From Undibacterium sp. CCC3.4 (GTDB lineage: Bacteria > Pseudomonadota > Gammaproteobacteria > Burkholderiales > Burkholderiaceae_D), in assembly GCF_034347425.1 (NCBI RefSeq), contig NZ_CP133779.1, positions 124,001-188,000 on the forward strand: 64,000 nt of DNA, read 5' to 3'. Positions within the stretch are counted from its first letter, which is position 1, and each line of letters starts with the position of its first letter. A model generated the notes under the pieces. The model was given only the letters and a program-made list of their open reading frames with translations, searched no databases and was not told the DNA's origin. Shown here piece after piece: positions 1-6,362 of this stretch. Position numbers and translations under genes: made by a program.

Positions 1-124
1 CGAGCGCTTGGAAAATCTGGTAGTGCAGCAGCTCCTTCTCCACCACTGGGCGCATGGCCGACAGGGCCGGGTTGGACATCGCCCTATCCACCATTTCGTG
101 GAAGTCTTGTTTGTCCGAGCTCAT
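1..124 (-). CDS. abiEii: AbiEii-type nucleotidyltransferase toxin, 5' part only
   Basis: About 41 N-terminal codons are visible; the rest lies outside the window. The protein starts MSSDKQDFHEMVDRAM and continues with VVEKELLHYQIFQAL, which matches the N-terminal helix that precedes the nucleotidyltransferase core in AbiEii/AbiGii proteins. Its ATG overlaps the stop of the upstream antitoxin gene by four bases (ATGA), the usual arrangement of type IV toxin-antitoxin pairs. Known members transfer nucleotides to tRNA acceptor ends and cause growth arrest. The catalytic GS-(x)n-D motif is not in view, so the assignment rests on the N-terminus and the partner gene. Confidence 0.75.
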   Translation of the reverse strand, partial: MSSDKQDFHEMVDRAMSNPALSAMRPVVEKELLHYQIFQAL

Positions 125-672
125 CCCTCTGCTCCCTCGTCGTCTAGCGCGCTTCGATCGATCATGTTGGCGTTGCGGCCCACGCGCAAGAGGTCTCGGA
201 CCGCCGCCTGCTTAGTGGCGATACGCAATGGGCGCCCTTTGGCCGTCAGCGTGTGCTTGACGATCTCCGCCGCGCCGCGCTTGGTGTGGGTGAACTCGAT
301 CGTCCCGTAGGGCGTCTCGACCTTGCCGCTCTTTCCCTTTGTCATCACCGTCATTCGGCTGACCGGGATCTGCGAGATCACGCCGTATTCTGAGAGGATC
401 GACTCCAAGCTCACATACGACAGGCTGCCTGGCCGGAGCGCCTTCGCGATCTCCTCGGCAATCCAGCGGTTCTTGCTCCTCGCCGCCGGGTTGACGTAGA
501 GGCCTTTGGCCACGCGCTGCAGCAGCCCATCGGCGACCATGCGCTGCAAGGACTTTTCGAGCGCCTTCTCGCCCTCCTCGGGAAAAAGCTTCTCGATGTC
601 TCGACGCGCCAGGACATACACCCCCCGTCCATCGAGCTCGGACAGCTTGCGGAATAGCTCCATTTTTTTCAT
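121..672 (-). CDS. abiEi: AbiEi-type antitoxin and autoregulator of a type IV toxin-antitoxin pair
   Basis: The 183-residue protein has an N-terminal winged-helix part (residues about 1-65: LSELDGRGVYVLARRDIEKL, then LQRMVADGLLQRVAKGLYV) followed by the AbiEi C-terminal domain (SYVSLESILSEYGVISQIP, TPYGTIEFTHTKRG, IATKQAAVRDLL). This order is typical of AbiEi antitoxins, which neutralise AbiEii without a stable complex and repress their own operon through inverted repeats. Translation is probably coupled to the toxin through the ATGA overlap. Two matching inverted-repeat sites lie just upstream (684-703 and 761-780). The first codons MKKMEL leave two possible ATG starts three codons apart. 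Confidence 0.85.
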   Translation of the reverse strand: MKKMELFRKLSELDGRGVYVLARRDIEKLFPEEGEKALEKSLQRMVADGLLQRVAKGLYVNPAARSKNRWIAEEIAKALRPGSLSYVSLESILSEYGVISQIPVSRMTVMTKGKSGKVETPYGTIEFTHTKRGAAEIVKHTLTAKGRPLRIATKQAAVRDLLRVGRNANMIDRSALDDEGAEG

Positions 673-683
673 AAGTTACCTAC

Positions 684-703
684 AACCCGATCTTTAAGTA
701 GGG
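684..703. promoter_or_regulatory. Candidate AbiEi operator, proximal copy
   Basis: The site reads AACCC-N10-TAGGG, an imperfect inverted repeat 12 bases upstream of abiEi. A second copy 77 bases away is identical at 16 of 20 positions. Duplicated inverted repeats bound cooperatively by AbiEi are known in characterised AbiE systems; binding here is inferred. Confidence 0.45.
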
Positions 704-760
704 CATTAGGATACTTATTGTAGATACGCGAGGATTTTGCGTCAAGATCAAGTATCCCGA

Positions 761-782
761 AACCCTACATTTAAATAGGGTT
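761..782. promoter_or_regulatory. Candidate AbiEi operator, distal copy
   Basis: AACCCTA and TAGGGTT form a perfect 7-base inverted repeat around an eight-base AT-rich centre (CATTTAAA). It repeats the pattern of the copy at 684-703. The spacing of 77 bases, close to seven helical turns, would allow cooperative binding on one face of the DNA. Confidence 0.45.
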
Positions 783-1038
783 TAAGGTGACTTGTAGATG
801 CCCGCAACGCTTGATCCGCTGGATGGCCAGTCCAAGACTCGCCATTCCCCCATGCTTTGAGAGGTAGCGTCAAGTTGTCGACGGCGTAGAAAGTCGGTAA
901 GCAATGGGATGGACGCCCCCACCCGAAACGGCATCAGATGCACCAACGTGTAGATGTTACACAAGCACTTGTATAGTGGATCCACATATCCGGACAACAG
1001 TTTAAACTAGTGTCTGTCGAAAAGAGACGAGGCAGACC

Positions 1039-1332
1039 ATGAGTGAAAATAAGAGAAAAATATTTAGCGGCGCACAAAAAGCCAAGGTGGCAGTTGAGGC
1101 GATCAAAGGCGAAAAGACGATCAATCAGATCGCCCAAGAGTTCGGGGTGCATCCGACGCAGGTCAGCCAGTGGAAGAAAGAATTACTGGAAAATGCAGGC
1201 AGTCTGTTTGAAGGTAAACGCGGTCCGAAACCGGCCAGCACACAGAACGACCCAGACCGTCTCTATGCCAAAATTGGGCAACTGAATATGGAACTCGATT
1301 GGCTTAAAAAAAAGTCAGGGATCAGCCTGTAA
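1039..1332 (+). CDS. IS3-family transposase OrfA
   Basis: This is a 97-residue helix-turn-helix protein of the IS3 OrfA type: KAKVAVEAIKGEKTINQIA then EFGVHPTQVSQWKKELLE is the DNA-binding core, and the C-terminus (LNMELDWLKKK) is the usual leucine-zipper end. An eight-A run at 1306-1313 lies near the 3' end. A -1 slip there enters the orfB frame, which is open from 1308, so a fused OrfAB transposase can be made as in other IS3 elements. OrfA alone normally acts as a regulator of transposition. Confidence 0.88.
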   Translation: MSENKRKIFSGAQKAKVAVEAIKGEKTINQIAQEFGVHPTQVSQWKKELLENAGSLFEGKRGPKPASTQNDPDRLYAKIGQLNMELDWLKKKSGISL

Positions 1333-1340
1333 CGGTACGA

Positions 1341-2252
1341 TTGCAGTGGGTAGAGCCGCTCTCTGCCCTTTCAATCGCCACACAATGCCGTCTCGTTTCA
1401 GTCACGCGCTCGGTCGTGTACGACAAGAAAAAGCGCTTGCAGGAAGAGATCAATCCGTTTGATAGTTTGCTGTTGCAATTGCTTGACGAGGAATACACCA
1501 GACATCCATTTTACGGCACGCGACGCATGACGCATTACTTGCGAGACTGTGGCCATACAGTGAACCGAAAGCGCGTACAGAGGCTGATGCAGCAACTGGG
1601 ATTGGCAGGTATGGCCCCAGGCCCCAACACCAGTAAAGCGCATCCGCAGAACAAGATTTACCCGTACTTACTGAGAGGTATCGACGTCACTCGACCAAAT
1701 ATGGTCTGGAGTACAGACATCACATTCATCAGGCTGCCGCGGGGTTTTGTGTATCTGGTGGCGATCGTTGACTGGTACAGCCGGAAGCTGCTGTCCTGGC
1801 GGTTGTCGAACACGATGGATGCGGGGTTTTGCGTGGACTGCTTGGAAGAAGCCATAAAATGGTATGGAACGCCGGAGATTTTTAATACCGATCAGGGTGC
1901 GCAGTTTACCAGCCAGGCCTTTACTGGGCTGCTGCTTAGAAACGGCATCAAAATCAGTATGGACGGTCGCGGTCGGGCGCTGGATAATATTTTTGTTGAG
2001 CGCTTATGGCGCAGTGTGAAATATGAAGAAGTGTATTTGAAAAAGCATGAAAGTATGCCGGAATTGGTGATCGGCTTGGCGAACTATTTTATGTTCTACA
2101 ACGCTGAGCGTAAACATCAATCATTGGGTTATCAAACGCCGGAAACCGTGTATGGCTCAGGCGTGGGCGGCGGTGCCAAGATCGTAAACAAATTTGGTAC
2201 TGAACTGCCTGATTCAAAAAAGCTAGAAAAGAAAAGCACGGTAGTGATGTAG
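1341..2252 (+). CDS. IS3-family transposase OrfB (DDE integrase domain)
   Basis: The protein has an N-terminal HTH_21-like segment (LDEEYTRHPFYGTRRMTHYL) and a complete rve/DDE catalytic domain. The three acidic residues are visible in context: WSTDITFI (first Asp), FNTDQGAQFTS (second Asp) and DNIFVERLWRSVKYEEVYL (Glu). The first possible start in frame is a TTG, and the reading frame is open upstream to the A-run in orfA, so most product is probably the frameshift fusion. No internal stop is seen, so the element may still be active. Confidence 0.88.
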   Translation: MQWVEPLSALSIATQCRLVSVTRSVVYDKKKRLQEEINPFDSLLLQLLDEEYTRHPFYGTRRMTHYLRDCGHTVNRKRVQRLMQQLGLAGMAPGPNTSKAHPQNKIYPYLLRGIDVTRPNMVWSTDITFIRLPRGFVYLVAIVDWYSRKLLSWRLSNTMDAGFCVDCLEEAIKWYGTPEIFNTDQGAQFTSQAFTGLLLRNGIKISMDGRGRALDNIFVERLWRSVKYEEVYLKKHESMPELVIGLANYFMFYNAERKHQSLGYQTPETVYGSGVGGGAKIVNKFGTELPDSKKLEKKSTVVM

Positions 2253-2367
2253 TGCGAATAACGGGGCAGCGCCGCGCAGCTGTGGCAGAAACAGGCACTA
2301 TCTTAAACTCTTTGAATAATTGTCTGGACTTAGGGGGCCACTTTATTGAACCGAGGGAGGCATCACC

Positions 2368-2478
2368 ATGAAGGTTACAACAATCGGCATGGATTTAGCA
2401 AAATCTGTTTTCCAGTTTCACGGCATGGATGCTCACGGCAAGAGCGTACTGAAGAAACAGTTGAAGCGAGACTGTTAA
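2368..2478 (+). pseudogene. IS110-family transposase, N-terminal remnant
   Basis: The 36 codons begin MKVTTIGMDLAKSVFQFHG and end in KKQLKRDC before a stop. This is the start of the IS110 DEDD transposase, including the first catalytic Asp of the RuvC-like domain (GMDLAK), and a good ribosome-binding site (GAGGGAGG) precedes it. The normal protein is about 340 residues, so about 90% is missing. The sequence after the break (from 2472) resembles an IS21-type end, which suggests that another element cut this one. Confidence 0.75.
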
Positions 2479-2523
2479 TTTACATCTAAAACTGACCCAC
2501 CGATTTCAGGGTGCGCAAAAATG

Positions 2524-2555
2524 AAAAAAGCCCCGACGATTTCTCGTAAGGGCTT
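2524..2555 (-). terminator. Original terminator of the CAU tRNA, displaced to the left of the prophage
   Basis: Read on the minus strand, AGCCC..ACGA-GAAA-TCGT..GGGCT forms a hairpin followed by T6. It lies directly behind the displaced tRNA 3' end in attL, as expected for the terminator that served this tRNA before the phage integrated. Confidence 0.6.
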
Positions 2556-2568
2556 GATTCAATGACTA

Positions 2569-2622
2569 AAATTCTGGTGGGCCTCCCGTGAGTCGAACAC
2601 GGTACCAACGGATTATGAGTCC
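2569..2622. repeat. attL: displaced 3' end of the CAU tRNA gene (54-base direct repeat)
   Basis: These 54 bases are identical to 14154-14207, which covers the 3' half of the intact tRNA from the anticodon loop through the CCA end and a few flanking bases. To the right of the repeat the sequence no longer matches a tRNA, so this copy is non-functional. It marks the left end of the integrated inovirus. Confidence 0.93.
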
Positions 2623-2760
2623 TTACCATTGCGCTACAATACTTAACTATACATTACTAAACAATGATTTAGCGCACATCATCTACCATTGCACAGGTGT
2701 TATATAACAATGCGGTTGAACCTTCGTTGACCCTACATACTACTCACTAGCTCCGCCCCA

Positions 2761-3648
2761 CTACCAGCCAACGGCACCAGTCGGCCAGTTGTTCGGAAAA
2801 CCCAGTTCTTGCATCAGCCCCATCCCGTACTTAACCTTCAGATCAACGAGACGTTGGCGAAACGTCGTATTGAAATCAATCGAATCAAGCAACACATGCA
2901 CAACTGTAAGGGCTGCATATACCGACTTATTGTCCGAAAATTTGATACTCTTAGCTTTAAGATTCGTTGGCCCAACACCGAGTTTCTGCCCCAAGAACCT
3001 ATCATGATGAGCGGCCATGTTGCGCAATACTGTTAATGTGTGCAGCCAGCTTTCAAAGACCTCGACTTGTCCAATACCAAATTTCGCCGAAATAGATTTC
3101 TTATCACTTGCATCTCGCAACATTTGATAAGTTTTCGACCACATCCCTAGCGTTACGCATTCACTCATTGCCCAACTAGGAGGCAAATATGGATCATCAT
3201 ACTCATCATAGTAAGCCTTGATGAACCGCTTGTCCCCTGATCTAGCAACCTCACTTTCAATCTTGGACAGCATTTGTCCGACACCAAATTTTCGACCTGG
3301 TTTGAACAAGGAAGTGTCTAAGTACCAGTGAGGCGTATGCTTAAGACTTAAAAAATTGCACAACGAGCTACGGATAGCAACCTCCAACCGTTCAACGGCT
3401 TCAAGAATAAAGGCTCGAATTTCGCGATCGAATTCATACCGGTCGCGAATCATCTCAAAGGTCGTGTTGGCCTTAAACTCATTGGAAATCGGATCAACGA
3501 AATGGAACCAGTAACCTTTGAGCCTGTAATGACCAACAAAAGTGATGTACTGCTCAGCAAGCTTAGTGTCTGCAACGGCCAGCTTCTGCGCAATTAGCTT
3601 CGCTAGCAAAGCGGCTGGGGGTTTCGCAGTCTTGGAAAATGTTGCCAA
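2761..3648 (-). CDS. Abi_2-family abortive infection protein (AbiD/AbiF type), phage cargo
   Basis: The 295-residue protein matches the Abi_2 family: YITFVGHYRLKGYWFHF near residue 40, then EMIRDRYEFDREIRAFILEA, VAIRSSLCNFLS and the C-terminal RNMAAHHDRFLG. The last is an R-x4-H motif of the HEPN RNase type, suggesting RNA cleavage as the effector step. AbiD/AbiF proteins stop phage growth by abortive infection. The start is a TTG (TTGGCAACATTT); no ATG start upstream fits. The gene has its own promoter at 3742-3770, and a folded RNA fills the space between promoter and start, as reported for abiF genes. It lies between the phage secretin block and attL, so it is cargo rather than phage structure. 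Confidence 0.82.
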   Translation of the reverse strand: MATFSKTAKPPAALLAKLIAQKLAVADTKLAEQYITFVGHYRLKGYWFHFVDPISNEFKANTTFEMIRDRYEFDREIRAFILEAVERLEVAIRSSLCNFLSLKHTPHWYLDTSLFKPGRKFGVGQMLSKIESEVARSGDKRFIKAYYDEYDDPYLPPSWAMSECVTLGMWSKTYQMLRDASDKKSISAKFGIGQVEVFESWLHTLTVLRNMAAHHDRFLGQKLGVGPTNLKAKSIKFSDNKSVYAALTVVHVLLDSIDFNTTFRQRLVDLKVKYGMGLMQELGFPNNWPTGAVGW

Positions 3649-3663
3649 TTGGCGTCCTGGAAT

Positions 3664-3735
3664 AGAAAAGTCGCCTTTTGCACGCCCTCTTTCGAAGGAC
3701 CTTCCCCGTTGGAGAAGACGTGTGGCGACTGTGTT
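3664..3735 (-). ncRNA. Candidate structured RNA upstream of the Abi_2 gene (abiF-RNA-like)
   Basis: On the minus strand the transcript predicted from the promoter begins just before AGTCGCC, which pairs perfectly with GGCGACT at its other end (3724-3730 with 3669-3675). Inside are CACG/CGTG (3719-3722 with 3681-3684) and two hairpins, TTCTCC-AACG-GGGAA (3702-3716) and CCTTCGAAAGAGG (3686-3698). The closing stem is followed by TTTCT. This compact multistem junction, about 72 nt, sits between a strong promoter and the Abi_2 start, the context of the abiF RNA motif known from comparative genomics. The pairing is seen directly; membership in that motif is inferred. Confidence 0.6.
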
Positions 3736-3741
3736 GATTCA

Positions 3742-3773
3742 ATAATACTTGATATTGACAGCATCGTCAATAT
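3742..3773 (-). promoter_or_regulatory. Sigma-70 promoter of the abiF-like RNA/Abi_2 gene, overlapped by a palindrome
   Basis: The -35 is TTGACG (3765-3770) and the -10 is TATTAT (3742-3747), separated by exactly 17 bases. A perfect 8-base inverted repeat, ATATTGAC-N6-GTCAATAT (3752-3773), covers the -35 box and half the spacer. It would be a natural operator for a repressor; which one is not known. Confidence 0.65.
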
Positions 3774-3841
3774 ACGCAGCAATGGCGGCCCAAATAAAGC
3801 AAAAACACGACCTCATGAAAATCCTAGTAAATTTTACACAG

Positions 3842-4660
3842 TTACTCCAACCGAAGCGTAAAGAAGCCAAGATTTTCAACCTCGACATACTTTTTCCCAT
3901 TCTGGGACATACGCAATGTGCCAAAAACCAACGCATACGCGCCGGCAATGTCTTCCTCATCGCCAAGGTTAAATCGTTCGTAAGCTTGATTAACAAGTGC
4001 TTCGCCAATTACAAGACTCACGTCGCCTTTACCACCGGAATTGAGCCACAACGAACCATTTTGTCCCATGCGCGCGTCCGAAATCATTCCCCAGTAGCCG
4101 CGATATTTGCCGTCATGCTCTGACATGATTGATGCGAACGGAACAAAAAAGTCTGCGACACTGAACTCCCCAACACCCGAAATTTCCAAAATCTGCTGTG
4201 AAGTTCTGAACTGTTCAGATACGACAAGATTGCGAAGAATTGTACTAAGACGCCTGTGCATAGTAGCATCTGGTCGAGCCCCGCCACCAACATATCGCCC
4301 GCCACGGCCGCTCGGATTTCCAATGGCATCTGGGTCGTTATGCCTGTCATTCTCCAGAGCTCCAAAATTAAAATCAACCACTATACGTTGACCAGGGTTA
4401 TCAACAGTGTCTTGATCATCACCCTGCCCGTCATCACTTTTTTCGTATTCAGGGGCCGCTAATGAGCATCCGATTTCGTGAGGTCGAGCTCCAAAACACG
4501 CCGCTTGACCGCTTCGCGACGCTTTACGAAAAAATGAAGGTCCACCACAATTAGGGCAAACCAAGAATTTACGCTTTTGAGCAAGATCGCTCGGCAGCAA
4601 TATGGAAAAACGAGTTGCTTGATAAACCACATCATCCAACGTACAACGTGCTACGTCCAT
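3842..4660 (-). CDS. Unrecognised cargo protein with N-terminal zinc-finger-like motif
   Basis: I do not recognise this 272-residue protein. Residues about 33-64 hold FLVCPNCGGPSFFRK followed by ACFGARPHEIGC, a C-x2-C ... C-x4-H-x3-C arrangement that could bind zinc and loosely recalls the N-terminal CPxC/H module of CoiA-like proteins. Residues 65-130 are Asp/Gly-rich and probably disordered; the rest (STILRNLVVSEQFRTSQQIL to the end) looks like one folded domain ending in an alternating hydrophobic strand (VENLGFFTLRL). It has a good ribosome-binding site (GGGAGAG), no signal peptide and no membrane segment. It shares strand and location with the Abi_2 gene in the phage cargo slot, so a defence-related role is possible but unproven. 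Confidence 0.7.
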   Translation of the reverse strand: MDVARCTLDDVVYQATRFSILLPSDLAQKRKFLVCPNCGGPSFFRKASRSGQAACFGARPHEIGCSLAAPEYEKSDDGQGDDQDTVDNPGQRIVVDFNFGALENDRHNDPDAIGNPSGRGGRYVGGGARPDATMHRRLSTILRNLVVSEQFRTSQQILEISGVGEFSVADFFVPFASIMSEHDGKYRGYWGMISDARMGQNGSLWLNSGGKGDVSLVIGEALVNQAYERFNLGDEEDIAGAYALVFGTLRMSQNGKKYVEVENLGFFTLRLE

Positions 4661-4672
4661 CAGTGCTCTCCC

Positions 4673-4709
4673 AAAAAGTTAAAAATGCCGCCTGAAAAGG
4701 CAAGGCATT
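4673..4709 (-). terminator. Probable terminator or attenuator between the phage operon and the cargo gene
   Basis: On the minus strand AATGCC..GCCT-TTTC-AGGC-GGCATT forms a 10-pair hairpin with a two-base bulge, followed by TTTAACTTTTT. It ends only a few bases before the GGGAGAG ribosome-binding site of the 272-residue cargo gene. It probably ends the coat-to-secretin transcript. Either readthrough or a start inside the hairpin would be needed to express the cargo gene, so it may act as an attenuator. Confidence 0.55.
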
Positions 4710-4864
4710 CACGATCCTACACATAAACCGAAAACCAATTATTGCACATAATGCAAGATTTCACGGAGTAATGCATTATTCCTCATGGAATTATTTTTAC
4801 TGAGTTTGACTGTCACCATAAAATACTCGAACAGTGAAAATCAAAGCCCCCCTTCATTGATCGA

Positions 4865-5050
4865 CTATTTGTTTGCGGCTGGCATTGTCACAGGCACGGA
4901 CGACACGCCTAAGCCCTTGCATGGTTTGCATTCGACCCAGCCACTCAACCCCGGCCAACCTCCTGTTCCACCGCACAAGCTACATTCCATGCCGTCATCC
5001 GTAAGTTTTTGAGTATCTTCCAATTCTTTATCATTACTGGCAATAACCAC
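4865..5050 (-). CDS. Small protein with two DnaJ-type CxxCxGxG motifs
   Basis: The 61-residue protein has CSLCGGTG (residues about 23-30) and CKPCKGLG (about 42-49). Two CxxCxGxG knuckles make one zinc site of the DnaJ cysteine-rich type. It follows the secretin gene by 25 bases on the same strand and so is probably the last gene of the phage assembly operon. No J-domain or signal peptide is present. Small DnaJ-like zinc proteins occur in phages, usually without known function; a chaperone-like role in assembly is only a guess. Confidence 0.6.
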   Translation of the reverse strand: MVIASNDKELEDTQKLTDDGMECSLCGGTGGWPGLSGWVECKPCKGLGVSSVPVTMPAANK

Positions 5051-5075
5051 AATACACTCCTTTAATTTAAATTTA

Positions 5076-6362
5076 CTACAACTGCTGTATTTGCAAAATT
5101 AATAAAATTTCCGAACGGCTATTATCAGTGCCTTTCGTATGCATAAATTTAGGTAAAAATGACAAACCATCATGTGTGCCGCTCTCTTTATTTTCTGTCA
5201 AACCGCCCAGGATAATCAAATCACCATCTTGCATTGATACAGTGGTCTTTAGCGCACGCTTGATCAGCGTAGGCGAGTTATTTACGCCGGTCGTTGTCGT
5301 AACGAAATTCGAGAGTTGTTGATCTATATTCAGATCGATGACAGATTCATGCACAACTGGCTGAATATCAAATAACACGCCCGATGACCGATATTCGACA
5401 GATTGGACAGCCTGCCCTGCACCAGTAGGATAAGAAATTGCACCCAGAACTGGTACATCTTGGCCTACCGAAAAGGTACCTTTTGAACCCGAGCGAATTC
5501 GAAGAGACGGCGAAGAAACAACTTTAAACCTGCTGTCACTAGAGAGCGCTGAATAGATCACATCAAGCGTAGCATTTTTAAACTGTACGAAGTTTCCTGT
5601 ATTCATCGCGGCACCAATACCAATATTTAATTTTCCGCCTAAAATATTTGTGAGAAGACCAAATGCAGAACCGTCTTTTTCACTTGTACTGACCTCATAA
5701 ACCACGCTACGAACTAAAACTTCACCGGTTACAAAATCAACTTGTGGAAGAAGTTTTTTCAGTCTTTCAATCTCTTTTCCCGGTCCTGAAAACATAAGAA
5801 TATCAATGCCGCTCTGATCAATCAGCGAAGCTGCAGAACCACTCGGAACACTTGTTTGTACTTTGCCTCCGTCCGGCGCTGCGATTGCATGATTAACCGA
5901 AAAAGAGCCTTTAAACAAAGGCGATAACAAGCGTGCGAGATAGGTAACCTCGCGGAATTTAGGACGATATACGAACGTATCTGGCTCAATTTCTGCCTTT
6001 TCATCAACCTTGCGCTTCGCCACAAAATCAATTCCGCTATGAGATTCCAGTGAATAGCCTAGCGATTCAAGAAACACTTGAAGAAAGATTTTTAAATCTC
6101 CCTTGTCGTTCGCATAGCGAAAAGATACCAGACGTCCATCAGTTAAAATCTCTGGATCAAGTACGTAAGGAGTTTTTAACGCTTCGCTATAAATCAGTTG
6201 AATGACCTGAGCCACGCAAATCGACTGAAAATCAAAACGTGAAACCTTTGAGGTTTGCACATACGGCCTAGAAATATTTGCAGGATTAGAAATTGATTGC
6301 ACCTCCTGAGCCGACGATAAAACAGACGACAACAACAAAACGACGAAAAAAATATTTTTCAT
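5076..6362 (-). CDS. Phage-encoded secretin (pIV-like outer-membrane channel)
   Basis: The 428-residue protein starts with a signal peptide (MKNIFFVVLLLSSVLSSAQ) and has an N-domain (residues about 40-110), then the secretin core: VRSVVYEVSTSEKDG, VSSPSLRIRSGSKGTFSVG, VEYRSSGVLFDIQPVVH and VSMQDGDLIILGGL. These are hallmarks of type II/IV secretins. In filamentous phages such a protein forms the gated outer-membrane pore through which virions leave; many inoviruses borrow a host secretin, but this one carries its own. The start overlaps the Zot gene by four bases (ATGA), so the pair is translationally coupled, as expected for partners of one trans-envelope export machine. Confidence 0.93.
   Translation of the reverse strand: MKNIFFVVLLLSSVLSSAQEVQSISNPANISRPYVQTSKVSRFDFQSICVAQVIQLIYSEALKTPYVLDPEILTDGRLVSFRYANDKGDLKIFLQVFLESLGYSLESHSGIDFVAKRKVDEKAEIEPDTFVYRPKFREVTYLARLLSPLFKGSFSVNHAIAAPDGGKVQTSVPSGSAASLIDQSGIDILMFSGPGKEIERLKKLLPQVDFVTGEVLVRSVVYEVSTSEKDGSAFGLLTNILGGKLNIGIGAAMNTGNFVQFKNATLDVIYSALSSDSRFKVVSSPSLRIRSGSKGTFSVGQDVPVLGAISYPTGAGQAVQSVEYRSSGVLFDIQPVVHESVIDLNIDQQLSNFVTTTTGVNNSPTLIKRALKTTVSMQDGDLIILGGLTENKESGTHDGLSFLPKFMHTKGTDNSRSEILLILQIQQL

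Larger units (their letters stand above)
977..2340 (+). mobile_element. IS3-family insertion sequence, complete
   Basis: The element is bounded by imperfect terminal inverted repeats: TGGATCCACATATCCGGACAA on the left and TGGCCCCCTAAGTCCAGACAA on the right (reverse complement), 14 of 21 identical. It contains orfA and orfB in the standard overlapping-frame layout. I see no clear target duplication, so the flanks may have rearranged after insertion. It separates the AbiE pair from an IS110 remnant and the inovirus attL, marking this stretch as an insertion hot spot. Confidence 0.8.

Noticed and set aside
977..2345. Target-site duplication of the IS3-family element
   Set aside because: The three to five bases on each side do not match, so no duplication is claimed although the element looks complete.
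2573..2650. Second tRNA gene at the left prophage end
   Set aside because: Only the 3' half matches the CAU tRNA; after the anticodon loop the sequence diverges, so it is the attL remnant.
4785..5012. 75-codon plus-strand frame over the zinc-knuckle gene
   Set aside because: It is antisense to the DnaJ-type CxxCxGxG protein and has no features of its own.
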